Positions 46,318-55,048 are shown, counted from the stretch's first letter. The stretch is 64,000 nt of DNA from an uncultured Clostridia bacterium (GCA_944388045.1 CALXHG010000008.1:1-64000); one strand, 5' to 3'. A program made the numbers and translations. The notes: generated by a model from the sequence alone, not told the origin.

Positions 46318-47352
46318 TTAAATCTTTTCAATTTTAACTATTTGTAATAGTTTTTCTACATCTTTTTTTGTAGCTAATTCTTGACCAAATGCAGTTGCAC
46401 TCCCTGATGCAATTCCATATTTTAGTGCTTCTAAATAATTATTGTTTTTAAAAAATCCTGATATAAATCCTGCTATCATTGAATCTCCAGAGCCTACTGT
46501 GTTTATCACTTTTCCTTTTGGAGCATTTGAATAATATGTTTCATTATTTTGTGTTAATAAAATTGCACCATCTTCCCCTAGTGATATTAATACATTTTTA
46601 GCTCCATTTTCTTGAAGTTTTTTGCCATAAAAAATTATATCTTCTTTATTTTCTATTTTTACATTAAATGTTTCTTCTAATTCTTGTTTATTTGGTTTTA
46701 TTAATTCTGGTTCAAATCTTAATGTATTTACTAATAATTTTCGTGTTGCATCAACTACAAAAGGTATTTTTTTTTGATTTAATTCTTTACTTATTATTTC
46801 ATAAATTTTCTCATTTATACATTTAGGTACATTTCCTGATAAAATAACTAAATCTTGTGATTTTATTTGATTTATTTTTTCTAATAATTTATCTATATCT
46901 TGTTTTGTAATTTCTGGTCCATTGCCATTTAATGCTGTTTCTATAAATTCCTGTATATCTATATTTTCTTCTTTTTTTATATATTTACAATTGTCTTTTA
47001 AATTACTACTATTTTTTTCTAAAACAATTTTTTGACTTTCTATATTTTTTATTTTGTTTATTGAAGAACTAATTTTTACATTTATTCTAGTATTTCCTTT
47101 TTGTACTTTTATAAAATCTGTTTTTATATCATGTTCTTTTATTATTCTCTCTAGTTCATCTCCTGTAAATCCTGCTATAAAAGAAATTGCTGTATTATCT
47201 ATTTCTAAGTTTTTTAATACAATCGAAACATTTAGACCCTTTCCTCCTGCTAAAATTTTTTCTGTTATTGTTCTATTTACTTTACCAATTTCAAAATTAT
47301 CAACTTGTGTTATATAATCTAAAGCAGGATTAAATGTAATTGTATATATCAT
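46318..47352 (-). CDS. fruK: 1-phosphofructokinase with an internal insertion
   Basis: FruK converts fructose 1-phosphate from the adjacent transporter to fructose 1,6-bisphosphate. The 344-residue PfkB protein has NPALDYI near 8, AGGKGLNVS near 35, INVKISS near 93, SGNVPK near 175 and the catalytic Asp in TVGSGDSM near 285. Usual members have about 305 residues. The excess is a Lys/Glu/Asn-rich insertion (about 97-145) between INVKI and the NGNGPEI strand. It probably forms a surface loop. GGAGG precedes the ATG. It is the first gene of the fructose operon; the array at 47.5 kb lies upstream. Confidence 0.93.
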   Translation of the reverse strand: MIYTITFNPALDYITQVDNFEIGKVNRTITEKILAGGKGLNVSIVLKNLEIDNTAISFIAGFTGDELERIIKEHDIKTDFIKVQKGNTRINVKISSSINKIKNIESQKIVLEKNSSNLKDNCKYIKKEENIDIQEFIETALNGNGPEITKQDIDKLLEKINQIKSQDLVILSGNVPKCINEKIYEIISKELNQKKIPFVVDATRKLLVNTLRFEPELIKPNKQELEETFNVKIENKEDIIFYGKKLQENGAKNVLISLGEDGAILLTQNNETYYSNAPKGKVINTVGSGDSMIAGFISGFFKNNNYLEALKYGIASGSATAFGQELATKKDVEKLLQIVKIEKI

Positions 47353-47502
47353 TTTTATCCTCCATTTTTTAAGAAATTATATAATATATATTTTTCTATT
47401 TTATTCTATTATTAACATTTTTTTATTTTCTATTAAATTTTTTTATTGTAATCTTGATATTACTATTTTTCTATTGTTGTTATTGTTGCTATTGTCGCTA
47501 TT

Positions 47503-47750
47503 GGGGTCGGTCCCTTTTTTCGTTGGGGTCGGTCCTCTTTTTGTCTATGGTCAGTTCTAAAATCAAACCCAATATATAAATTGTTTTTTATACCTTGTGT
47601 GTCGCAACCTACAAAAAAATTTCAATATGTAGGTTGCTCCAAATCGCATTCGCTACGCTCATTTGGTCGCTTACGCGGTATTACAAAACAATTTATATAT
47701 TGGGTTTGATTTTAGAACTGACCATAGACAAAAAGAGGACCGACCCCAAC
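47503..47750. repeat. 66-bp perfect inverted repeat with paired GGGACCGACCCC units
   Basis: The arm 47522-47587 is an exact inverted copy of 47685-47750, separated by 97 bp. Each arm includes one GGGACCGACCCC-type unit, a TTTTTGTCTATGGTCAG block and ATATATAAATTG. The centre contains GCAACCTAC/GTAGGTTGC, a second hairpin, and the palindrome-like CGCATTCGCTACGCTCATTT. A further unit (GGGGTCGGTCCC at 47503-47514) lies just outside. It looks like a non-autonomous hairpin element; no transposase gene is present. Confidence 0.85.
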
Positions 47751-47983
47751 AAAAAAAGGGACCGACCCCAACAAAAAAGGGACCGACCCTAACAAAAAAG
47801 GGACCGACCCTAACAAAAAAAGGGACCGACCCTAACAAAAAAGGGACCGACCCCAACAAAAAAAGGGACCGACCCCAACAAAAAAGGGACCGACCCTAAC
47901 AAAAAAGGGACCGACCCTAACAAAAAAAGGGACCGACCCCAACAAAAAAAGGGACCGACCCTAACAAAAAAGGGACCGACCCT
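47736..47983 (+). repeat. Twelve-copy tandem array of 21/22-bp GGGACCGACCCYAAC units
   Basis: GGGACCGACCC[CT] occurs at 47758, 47779, 47800, 47822, 47843, 47865, 47886, 47907, 47929, 47951 and 47972, plus a degenerate first unit at 47736. Units are joined by AAC and an A run of 6-7, with a period of 21 or 22. The A-run length is the main variable. Apparent ORFs through it (repeats of DRPQQKR or GTDPNKK) are an effect of the repeat. The 666-bp gap between fruK and carD holds this array, the inverted repeat and a terminator. Confidence 0.9.
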
Positions 47984-47993
47984 AATAATCATA

Positions 47994-48021
47994 AAAAAAA
48001 GTGGCTAAAAGCCACTTTTTA
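47994..48021. terminator. Hairpin terminator at the carD stop
   Basis: GTGGCT and AGCCAC flank a 3-nt loop, with A run and T run on either side, so it can work in both directions. The carD stop codon lies in its right-hand T run. It separates carD from the tandem array. Confidence 0.85.
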
Positions 48022-48585
48022 TTCGTTCTCATTAAAAGGTATAAATTTGTTTACTATACTTCCTGCTGAAACTTCTTCTATATTTCCATCTGTTCTAAAT
48101 AATGCATATGATGAATTAATTTTATTTTCTACTAATTGTTCAACCTCATCTTGTGTTGAATGTTCTGCTAAGACTAATTCACTTATTAATATTTGTTTTG
48201 CATTATATAACATTTTCTTTTCTCCTGTTGATAATCCTTTTTCTTTTTGTTTGAAGCTTAAGTTTCTTACAACATCTGCAATTTCATAGATATTTCCACT
48301 TTTAATTTTATCCATGTTTTCTCTATATCTTTTGTTCCAATTCTTTTCCATTTCTGTTTCATCTTGTTCTAATATAGAAATAACTTTATCTGCCTCTGTT
48401 TTTCCGATAACATCTCTTATTCCATGTTCTTTCGCAGTTTCTGTTGGTACCATAACTCTAACTTCACCAGGCATTTCTAATATATAATATGATTGTTTTT
48501 TTCCCATTACTTCTTTTTCTTCAATTGATACGATACTTCCTGCTCCATGCATTGGATAAACTACTTTATCACCTATATTATACAT
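48019..48585 (-). CDS. carD: CarD/CdnL-family RNA polymerase-binding transcription factor
   Basis: CarD-family proteins bind the RNA polymerase beta subunit and stabilise open complexes at many promoters. The 188-residue protein has an N-terminal RNAP-interacting domain (YNIGDKVVYPMHGAGSI, about 1-60), then an all-helical DNA-binding domain (about 65-165, with KRYRENMDKIKSGNIYEIADVV). A small C-terminal tail follows. AGGAGG precedes the ATG. It is a single gene between two terminators. Confidence 0.93.
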   Translation of the reverse strand: MYNIGDKVVYPMHGAGSIVSIEEKEVMGKKQSYYILEMPGEVRVMVPTETAKEHGIRDVIGKTEADKVISILEQDETEMEKNWNKRYRENMDKIKSGNIYEIADVVRNLSFKQKEKGLSTGEKKMLYNAKQILISELVLAEHSTQDEVEQLVENKINSSYALFRTDGNIEEVSAGSIVNKFIPFNENE

Positions 48586-48677
48586 GTCTATTCACTCCTC
48601 CTAGAAAATATATTTTGGTATATTTCAATCATAAAATATTATTTTATAGATTTTTTCAACCTCTTATATTATATCAC

Positions 48678-48716
48678 AAAAAATGGCAAAAGTCAAAGGC
48701 TTTGCCATTTTTTTAT
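48678..48716 (-). terminator. Hairpin terminator after the dUTPase gene
   Basis: AAAAATGGCAAA and TTTGCCATTTTT form a 12-bp stem around a short loop, with a T run on each side. It lies 16 bp downstream of the dut stop. Confidence 0.85.
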
Positions 48717-48731
48717 AATTTTTTTACTAAT

Positions 48732-49193
48732 TTAAGAATTTGTAGATCCAAATCCTCCTGTTCTTTCTGCATTTGCATTATCATTGTCTACTAATAAATA
48801 TGGAGTAAATATTGCCTGGCCAATTCGTTCACCTTTTTTAATTTCTATATCTTCATCTTTTATATTATAAAAAGCAAACATAATATGACCATCATTTTCT
48901 GCATTTCCATAATAGTCTTTATCTATTATTCCTACACTATTCGCCATTATTAATCCTTTTTTCCCTGGGTTAGAGCTTCTATTTACTAACATTAAATATT
49001 CATTATCTTGCATATAGGCTTTTACTCCAGTTTTTATTATTGTAGGTTTCATTCCTTTTTTAAAACTTGGAATTATAACATCTTCTGCTGCTTCTATATC
49101 ATATCCTGCAGAAAATTTTGTTTTTCTTTCTGGCAAATTTATGCCTTTATCTTCAAATCCTTTTGCTATTTCAAATCCTCTTATCTTTTTCAT
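48732..49193 (-). CDS. dut: Deoxyuridine 5'-triphosphate nucleotidohydrolase
   Basis: dUTPase removes dUTP to give dUMP, preventing uracil incorporation in DNA. The roughly 153-residue protein has trimeric dUTPase motifs in order: AGYDIEA (motif 1), NRSS (2), GIIDKDYYGN (3, with an acidic insertion AENDGHIM following), KGERIGQAIF (4) and the C-terminal RTGGFGST lid (5). The start ending at 49193 has AAGGAA/AGGAAG 8-10 nt upstream and avoids overlap with the previous gene. An upstream ATG at 49235 would overlap it by 17 nt. Confidence 0.93.
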   Translation of the reverse strand: MKKIRGFEIAKGFEDKGINLPERKTKFSAGYDIEAAEDVIIPSFKKGMKPTIIKTGVKAYMQDNEYLMLVNRSSNPGKKGLIMANSVGIIDKDYYGNAENDGHIMFAFYNIKDEDIEIKKGERIGQAIFTPYLLVDNDNANAERTGGFGSTNS

Positions 49194-49218
49194 TTCTTCT
49201 TCCTTTTCCTTACTAATT

Positions 49219-49755
49219 TTATTTTCCATTAACATTAATCATTCCTGTACTACTAGCAGAGATTACATATTGTCCTGCATTAGAGAAACTTAAAAATGAA
49301 CTTTTTAAAGTTTGAGCTTGTGTTTCATTTGTATTTTTTACATCAACAACAATTCTATCTCCTTCTTTAAGTACAATTTTTCCAGTTCCACTTGTTGTTC
49401 CAACATTTAACTGATTTAAAACTTGTGTTGTATAATCTGAATAATATACATTTTCTCCTATTTTAGTATAATTCGCTTGAGTTGTTTTCTTCCCTGGGTT
49501 TTCATCCAAATGCTGGATTTCTATGTCTATATCATATGTATTTCCTGTTGCTGCAAGTTTATCTTCAAAATCTTGATATTTAGCATTTGTTAATACACCC
49601 GTATTTTGAATATCTGTAACAAATTCATTTACAATTAATTTTACATTTTCTTGAACTACATTATCATTTCTTGAAGCTAATGTAACTAATGGTGCAACTA
49701 ATAGTAAAGCTGCAGCTGCACACAAAGCAATTACAGTTGTTGCTGTGTTTTGCAT
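49219..49755 (-). CDS. Single-pass membrane protein, pilin/TadE-like, function unknown
   Basis: The roughly 178-residue protein begins with a short polar N terminus, then a long hydrophobic helix (about 5-30, TTVIALCAAAALLLVAPLVTLA), and has an extracytoplasmic beta-rich domain. The layout recalls pseudopilins, TadE-like or DUF4320 proteins of Clostridia, but no firm signature is present. The ATG has AAGGA 10 nt upstream. No assembly ATPase or prepilin peptidase lies nearby, so assignment to a pilus system would be speculative. Confidence 0.6.
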   Translation of the reverse strand: MQNTATTVIALCAAAALLLVAPLVTLASRNDNVVQENVKLIVNEFVTDIQNTGVLTNAKYQDFEDKLAATGNTYDIDIEIQHLDENPGKKTTQANYTKIGENVYYSDYTTQVLNQLNVGTTSGTGKIVLKEGDRIVVDVKNTNETQAQTLKSSFLSFSNAGQYVISASSTGMINVNGK

Positions 49756-49777
49756 AAAAATCACTTCCTTTCAATAT

Positions 49778-51721
49778 TTAAATTTTATATTTTGTCAAAA
49801 TATATTCCAATCCTTTTGAAAATTCTTTTAGCATAACTGTTTTAATTGATGTATTTTTATCTTTTATATATTCATCCATACTCTGTTTTAATATTTCGAT
49901 ATTTTCCTTCTCTTCTATAAGTTTTGGTCCATTTTTTTCTACTCTATTTATTAGTTTATCTTTTATTGTAAATAAATCCTCATTACTTACATATAACAAT
50001 CTTTGTAAAACTAATCTTGGATCTTGGAATTTAAATATCGGAACATCCATACAATTAGCATCAAATTTATCATAAAATGTTTCCATTTTCATTGGGATAT
50101 TTTTGAAAATATCTTCTGCTAAACTACTAAATAATTTTTCTTTAAGTTTATCATTTAATTTATAATATTCTTGTAAAATGTCTTCCATATCTTCTTGTTT
50201 TTGATCTATAGCTATTTTTTCTAATTCTTCATCAATATTATCACAATATTCTGATTTTTCTAATACTAAATTCATCCCATCTATAAAAATATTTTTTATA
50301 GTTTGTAATTTATATGGAATTAATTTTTTATTTATAAAATATGAAAAATATGCATATAATTTAACATTATCTACTAAATTTACTTTTCCATTTTTTACTT
50401 CTTTAATAATATCATTTATTACTTTTAAAAATTCATCATCTGGTATTTTCCAATATTCTTCTGTTAATAATTTTTTATATGCGGGCATATTTACTGTATC
50501 AGAAGTTTTTTGTATTTCATCCATATCATTTTTTAATAATTTCATATCTAAAATTCTTGTTCTTACATAATATTCAATAAATTTAAAGAACTTATAATCA
50601 GCTTTAAAATTATAATAATAATTATTATCAAATTCTTTTATATAAAATTGACTATTATCCATTAAGACTCTTGATGATACTAATATTGATTTATATTCTT
50701 CATTATTTTTTATATCCACAAATTTGTTTTTAGTAACTTTACCTGCTTTTATTTCATATGAAACTGCAATTGTAAATATAAGCATTGTTTGCATTACTCT
50801 ATTACTTATATTAGGATATTTTTGTACTACTGTTTTATATATCCTTTGAAAATCTTTTAATGAATGTTTTAATATTCTTAAATTTCTTGTTCCACTTTTA
50901 TTAAATGTTGATATTATTAAATTTGTATTTGCTTTTAAAAATCTTAAATATTCTTTGTCTGATTCATACCTCATTAATACTCCATTTATTATATAATCAA
51001 ACTTTGGAGCATATTCAAATGTTTCGCCTATAAGCTTTTCTTTTATTCGTTCATATTCATTTGCCTTATCAAATACATTTTCAATTTGATCTTTTATTTT
51101 TTCTACCATTGGTTTATCATTTGTAAGTAGTTCTCCTTTTTTATCTAATAAATATGTTGCAATAAAAGTTTTCATTTCTAAATTGTTACTTTTTAATTTA
51201 GTAGATAGTTCTTTTTCATTACAGATAATAATTGTTTTTATGTGGTCATGTTCAACAAAATTATTAATATATCCTAAAATATCTATAACGTCAACATTGG
51301 CTCTTTCTAAATCATCAAAACATAAAACTTTGTCATCTGTTGAAAAAAATTCTTCATAATCTATTTTTCCTTCATTTGCTGATATTCCAAATAAATTTGC
51401 CATATCTAATCCTGTTTTTGCATATTCTGGTATTGCCATCTCTTTATGTTGATTCATAAACTTTCTTAAATTTTTATCCATTAATTGGGTTGTTTCTATA
51501 AAAATTTTTTTGCTTATTTCTTCAAGATTAGAAATTCCATATAAAGACATATATATTGTTGTATAACGTTTTCCATTAAAATTTAATGAATCTATTTTTT
51601 TTCTAATTTTGTTATTCCAAAAATATGTTTTTCCTGAGCCCCATTCGCCATTTATCATAATAGCATAATCTGTATAATCAGCTCTTATATAGTCTAATAT
51701 ACTTTCAACTAAGTCTTCCAT
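49778..51721 (-). CDS. KAP-family P-loop ATPase
   Basis: The roughly 647-residue protein starts with a P-loop NTPase of the KAP type: Walker A NGEWGSGKTYF near 24, Walker B VLCFDDLER near 130, and a sensor-type IIICNEKE near 165. The remaining 450 residues are alpha-helical without a clear domain. KAP ATPases occur in membrane-associated and anti-phage contexts. No membrane helix is evident and no known partner gene is adjacent. The start at 51721 follows AAAGGA by about 9 nt and gives a 20-bp gap to comF upstream, so it is likely co-transcribed with it. Confidence 0.8.
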   Translation of the reverse strand: MEDLVESILDYIRADYTDYAIMINGEWGSGKTYFWNNKIRKKIDSLNFNGKRYTTIYMSLYGISNLEEISKKIFIETTQLMDKNLRKFMNQHKEMAIPEYAKTGLDMANLFGISANEGKIDYEEFFSTDDKVLCFDDLERANVDVIDILGYINNFVEHDHIKTIIICNEKELSTKLKSNNLEMKTFIATYLLDKKGELLTNDKPMVEKIKDQIENVFDKANEYERIKEKLIGETFEYAPKFDYIINGVLMRYESDKEYLRFLKANTNLIISTFNKSGTRNLRILKHSLKDFQRIYKTVVQKYPNISNRVMQTMLIFTIAVSYEIKAGKVTKNKFVDIKNNEEYKSILVSSRVLMDNSQFYIKEFDNNYYYNFKADYKFFKFIEYYVRTRILDMKLLKNDMDEIQKTSDTVNMPAYKKLLTEEYWKIPDDEFLKVINDIIKEVKNGKVNLVDNVKLYAYFSYFINKKLIPYKLQTIKNIFIDGMNLVLEKSEYCDNIDEELEKIAIDQKQEDMEDILQEYYKLNDKLKEKLFSSLAEDIFKNIPMKMETFYDKFDANCMDVPIFKFQDPRLVLQRLLYVSNEDLFTIKDKLINRVEKNGPKLIEEKENIEILKQSMDEYIKDKNTSIKTVMLKEFSKGLEYILTKYKI

Positions 51722-51741
51722 GTAGTATTTCCTTTCTTTAC

Positions 51742-52407
51742 TTAATCTTTGGCAAAAGTAAGTATTCCTAAATCTTCTTTTTTTATTCCACTTTTTGCAA
51801 AAACTTTGCAACATTCATTCAATGTACTTCCTGTTGTATATATATCATCAACTAATAATATTTTTTTATTTTTTATATTATCTATATTTTTAGCACTGTA
51901 TACACCTTTTATATTTTGTATTCTTTCTTCTTTATTTAATGTACTTTGTGGCAAAATATCTTTAGTTTTATATAATATACCATTTTGAATTTCTATTTGT
52001 AAAATATTTGAAATACATTGTGCAATTAATTGACTTTGATTATAGCCTCTTTTGAGTTTTCTTTTTCTACTCAAAGGTACTACTATAATTATATCATACT
52101 TTTTTATTTTTTCCAATTTTTTTTGATTTTTTTCTAAAAAATATTCAATTGTCTTGTAAATATATGGTTTTTTTTCAAATTTTAACTCTAAAATTAATTT
52201 TCTTGCAAAATTTTTATATTTAAAGAAATAATATTGTTCAATGAAAAAATTATTTTTTGATTTAATTTTTTTGAATTCAAACTCTTTTTGTAATTTTTCT
52301 CTACATTCATAACATAAAAAATTTTTGTTTTCTTTTCCACATATTCCACACATTGGTGGATAAAATGCATCTAAAATTTTTGAAATAATTTTTTTATTAT
52401 ATTTCGT
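51742..52407 (-). CDS. comF: ComF family phosphoribosyltransferase-like protein, with a possible ACG start
   Basis: ComF-family proteins have an N-terminal zinc ribbon and a C-terminal phosphoribosyltransferase fold. ComF is needed for DNA uptake in competent species. Visible are CGICGKEN...CYEC and the PRPP loop LVDDIYTTGSTL near the C terminus. The first ATG (52351-52353) has no ribosome-binding site and omits the conserved LDAFYPPMCGIC start. Reading upstream in frame gives KYNKKIISKILDAFYPP, preceded by ACG at 52405-52407 with AGGAGG exactly 6 nt before it. So either ACG is the start, or an ATG was mutated. Confidence 0.85.
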   Translation of the reverse strand, partial: TKYNKKIISKILDAFYPPMCGICGKENKNFLCYECREKLQKEFEFKKIKSKNNFFIEQYYFFKYKNFARKLILELKFEKKPYIYKTIEYFLEKNQKKLEKIKKYDIIIVVPLSRKRKLKRGYNQSQLIAQCISNILQIEIQNGILYKTKDILPQSTLNKEERIQNIKGVYSAKNIDNIKNKKILLVDDIYTTGSTLNECCKVFAKSGIKKEDLGILTFAKD

Positions 52408-52432
52408 TTTGTACCTCCTAATAATTTTAAAA

Positions 52433-52667
52433 GAACAATAGCGGACTTTTTTAGATATTTTATATGTTTATAACATTTTAAAGTCCGCGTTATTGTTCGT
52501 GCACCAAATTTTACAAAGTAAAATTTGTGTGCATCCGTTTGAGCGAAGCTCTTTTCTTGTATAGGAAAAACTTGATTTTCTTTTAAAAATAAAATTTTTA
52601 TATTTAACATTTTATTTTAACTTTTAGTTGCGAAAACTAAAGTTTCATATTGTTTCCTATACAAGAA
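52433..52667. repeat. Full-length copy B of the dispersed structured intergenic repeat
   Basis: Same order and strand as copy A at 23196: GAACAATAGCGGACTTT with its partner at 52480-52497, the AAATTTTAC/GTAAAATTT hairpin, GTGCATCCGTTTGAGCGAAG, then terminal arms TTCTTGTATAGGAAA (52554-52568) and TTTCCTATACAAGAA (52653-52667). Compared with copy A both arms change together (GAATAGG/CCTATTC to GTATAGG/CCTATAC), which supports a selected hairpin. It fills most of the 302-bp gap between comF and rnj. Confidence 0.85.
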
Positions 52668-52709
52668 AAAGTTTTATATACAATTATTTAGTTAATTAAA
52701 GCAATTTTA

Positions 52710-54593
52710 TTAAACTTCCATAATAATTGGTATAATCATAGGATTTCTTTTTGTTTTTATTGATAAATAATCTCTTAAATTATCTTTAACAGATGTTTTT
52801 ATTGTTGACCAGTCTCTAATTCCTCTTTCTTCACACTTAGAAACCTCATGTTTTACAACTGTTTTTACTTCTTCCATTAAATTTTCTGATTCTCTTACAT
52901 ATACAAATCCTCTAGAAATTACATCTGGTCCAGCTACAACCTCCCCTGTTTGAGAATCCATTGTTAAAACAATAACTATTAATCCATCTTGGGCAAGATG
53001 TTGTCTGTCTCTTAGTACTATATTTCCTACATCTCCAACACCTAATCCATCAACTAAAACTCTACCACTTGGAACTGTTCCTGTATATTTACATTCATCT
53101 TCATTCATTTCAAGAACTCGTCCATTAACTAACATAAATATATTATCATCTTTTATTCCCATTAATTGTGCTGTTTCAGCATGTGCTCTTAATTGCCTAT
53201 ATTCACCATGAACAGGTATAAAGTATTTTGGTTTAGTTAAAGCTAATATTAGTTTTTGTTCCTCTTGGCATGCATGTCCTGAAACATGTACATTTGCAAG
53301 TGCACTATATACAACCTCTGCTCCTAATTGCATTAAATCATCTATTACTTTTGATACATATTTTTCATTTCCTGGTATTGGTGTTGCAGAGATTATTATT
53401 AAATCATTTTGTGTAATAGTTATTTTTCTGTGGTCTCCAGCTGCCATTCTAGTTAGTGCTGACATTGGCTCTCCTTGACTTCCTGTTGTAATTATAACTA
53501 ATTGTTCGTCTGTATATGTTCCCATCATGTCTATATCTATAAATAGGTTGTCAGGACATTTTATATATCCTAATTCCATTGAAGTATTTATAATATTTAT
53601 CATACTTCTTCCACATACAGCTATTTTTCTTCCATATTTTACTGCAGAATTAACTATTTGTTGAATTCTGTGTACATTTGAGGCAAATGTTGCTACTACA
53701 ATTCTTTTATGGCAATTTTGAAATACTGTATCAAACATTTCTCCAACAGAACTTTCTGACATTGTAAAACCTTTTCTTTCTGAGTTTGTACTGTCTGACA
53801 TTAATGCTAATATTCCTTGATTTCCTAATTCTGCAATCCTTCCAAAGTCCATTAATTGTCCATCTATTGGGGTATAATCAACTTTAAAGTCTCCTGTATG
53901 CAATATTGTTCCAATTGGTGTTGTTATTGCTAACATAACAGAATCTGGAATACTATGAGAACTACGTATAAATTCAATTTTAAAGTATTTTCCTAATTTA
54001 ATTGTATCTCCTTGATTTACTATGTGCATTTCTGTACTTCTTAATAATTTATGTTCTTCTAGTTTGTTACTAATTAATCCAGCAGCTAATCTTGTAGCAT
54101 ATATTGGAGTATTTACTTGTTTTAAGAAATATGGTATTCCTCCTATATGGTCTTCATGTCCATGTGTTATTACTAAACCTTTTAGTTTTTCTTTATTTTT
54201 TATTACATATGTTATATCTGGAATAACTAAATCTATTCCTAACATATCATCTTCTGGAAATGAAAGTCCACAATCTACAACAATCATTTCGTCTTCATAT
54301 TCAAAAACAGTTATGTTTTTTCCTATTTCATGTAAACCACCTAATGGTATAATTTTTAAGTTTGATTTTTTGAAAATACTTTTCTTTTCTTCTAATCTTT
54401 TTTCTATATTTTCTATTTCTACCTCTTTTTCTTTAATTATTTTTGTTTTCCTTTTATTATAATTTCTTTTTGGCTTTATTGCCTCTTCATTTTTAAAATC
54501 ATTATTTTTATGATAATTTCTCTTATTTTTTCTTATTTTTTCAACTAAATTATTTGTAGAATTATCTTCTACAATTTTATTTTCATTTGTCAT
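52710..54593 (-). CDS. rnj: Ribonuclease J
   Basis: RNase J is a metallo-beta-lactamase-type 5'-3' exo- and endonuclease central to RNA decay and 16S processing in Gram-positives. The 627-residue protein has a poorly conserved, basic N-terminal extension of about 75 residues, then IPLGGLHEIGKN near 82, the metal motif THGHEDHIGG near 145, HSIPDSV and HTGDFKVD (near 220-245), and the beta-CASP portion with SGHACQEE and PVHGEYRQL (near 445-470). A C-terminal domain follows. A copy of the dispersed repeat lies upstream. Confidence 0.95.
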   Translation of the reverse strand: MTNENKIVEDNSTNNLVEKIRKNKRNYHKNNDFKNEEAIKPKRNYNKRKTKIIKEKEVEIENIEKRLEEKKSIFKKSNLKIIPLGGLHEIGKNITVFEYEDEMIVVDCGLSFPEDDMLGIDLVIPDITYVIKNKEKLKGLVITHGHEDHIGGIPYFLKQVNTPIYATRLAAGLISNKLEEHKLLRSTEMHIVNQGDTIKLGKYFKIEFIRSSHSIPDSVMLAITTPIGTILHTGDFKVDYTPIDGQLMDFGRIAELGNQGILALMSDSTNSERKGFTMSESSVGEMFDTVFQNCHKRIVVATFASNVHRIQQIVNSAVKYGRKIAVCGRSMINIINTSMELGYIKCPDNLFIDIDMMGTYTDEQLVIITTGSQGEPMSALTRMAAGDHRKITITQNDLIIISATPIPGNEKYVSKVIDDLMQLGAEVVYSALANVHVSGHACQEEQKLILALTKPKYFIPVHGEYRQLRAHAETAQLMGIKDDNIFMLVNGRVLEMNEDECKYTGTVPSGRVLVDGLGVGDVGNIVLRDRQHLAQDGLIVIVLTMDSQTGEVVAGPDVISRGFVYVRESENLMEEVKTVVKHEVSKCEERGIRDWSTIKTSVKDNLRDYLSIKTKRNPMIIPIIMEV

Positions 54594-55048
54594 AATATAT
54601 AATTCTCCTCTCTTTTTTATTTTTGTTGTATCAAAATTAGAAAATATATTTTTATATTTAAAATTGTATTTTCACTTTGAGACTAAGTAACTTAAAGTTT
54701 AATATTGTTTCCTAAATGTATAAATAAATATAGAAAAACTAAATTTGTTTATCTATATTTAATTCTCTTTATTTAATTATCTCTTCTAATTATTTACTAT
54801 TTTTTTCTTTTAATACAATAATCCATAAATCTTTTATATTAATTTGTTTTATCTCTACATAATTAATTTTATTTTTAAAATTTTAAAAAATAGATAATTG
54901 TATTTTTATAATCTCTTTACAACACGTTTTATATTATAACATATTTTTAAATCTCTGTCAAATGAATAATTTTCTAAATTTTGTAAATACTGTCTAAAAA
55001 CATTGTAATTTTCTTAATTATAATTATTTTATATAATTATTTTTATTA
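54594..55048. other. 455-bp divergent intergenic region with a degenerate repeat copy
   Basis: This region between rnj (minus) and gerAB (plus) is AT-rich. A degenerate copy of the right half of the dispersed repeat occurs at about 54643-54712 (AAAATATATTTTTATATTTA, CACTTTGAGACTAAGTAACT, TTAAAGTTTAATATTGTTTCCT). AAATATAG/CTATATTT arms lie at about 54727-54762. Promoters for both genes must lie here, but I cannot assign them with confidence. Confidence 0.5.

Noticed and set aside
47736-47983. Possible CRISPR array
   Set aside because: Units are contiguous with only an A run between them; there are no unique spacers and no cas genes.
47595-47992. Open frames on both strands through the tandem array (DRPQQKR, GTDPNKK and VGPFF peptides)
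   Set aside because: They follow the 21/22-bp repeat period and have no ribosome-binding site; they are by-products of the repeat.
52371-52610. Minus-strand frame of 79 codons upstream of comF
   Set aside because: It runs straight through the dispersed repeat, is out of frame with comF, and lacks a start site; the ComF frame explains the conserved sequence.
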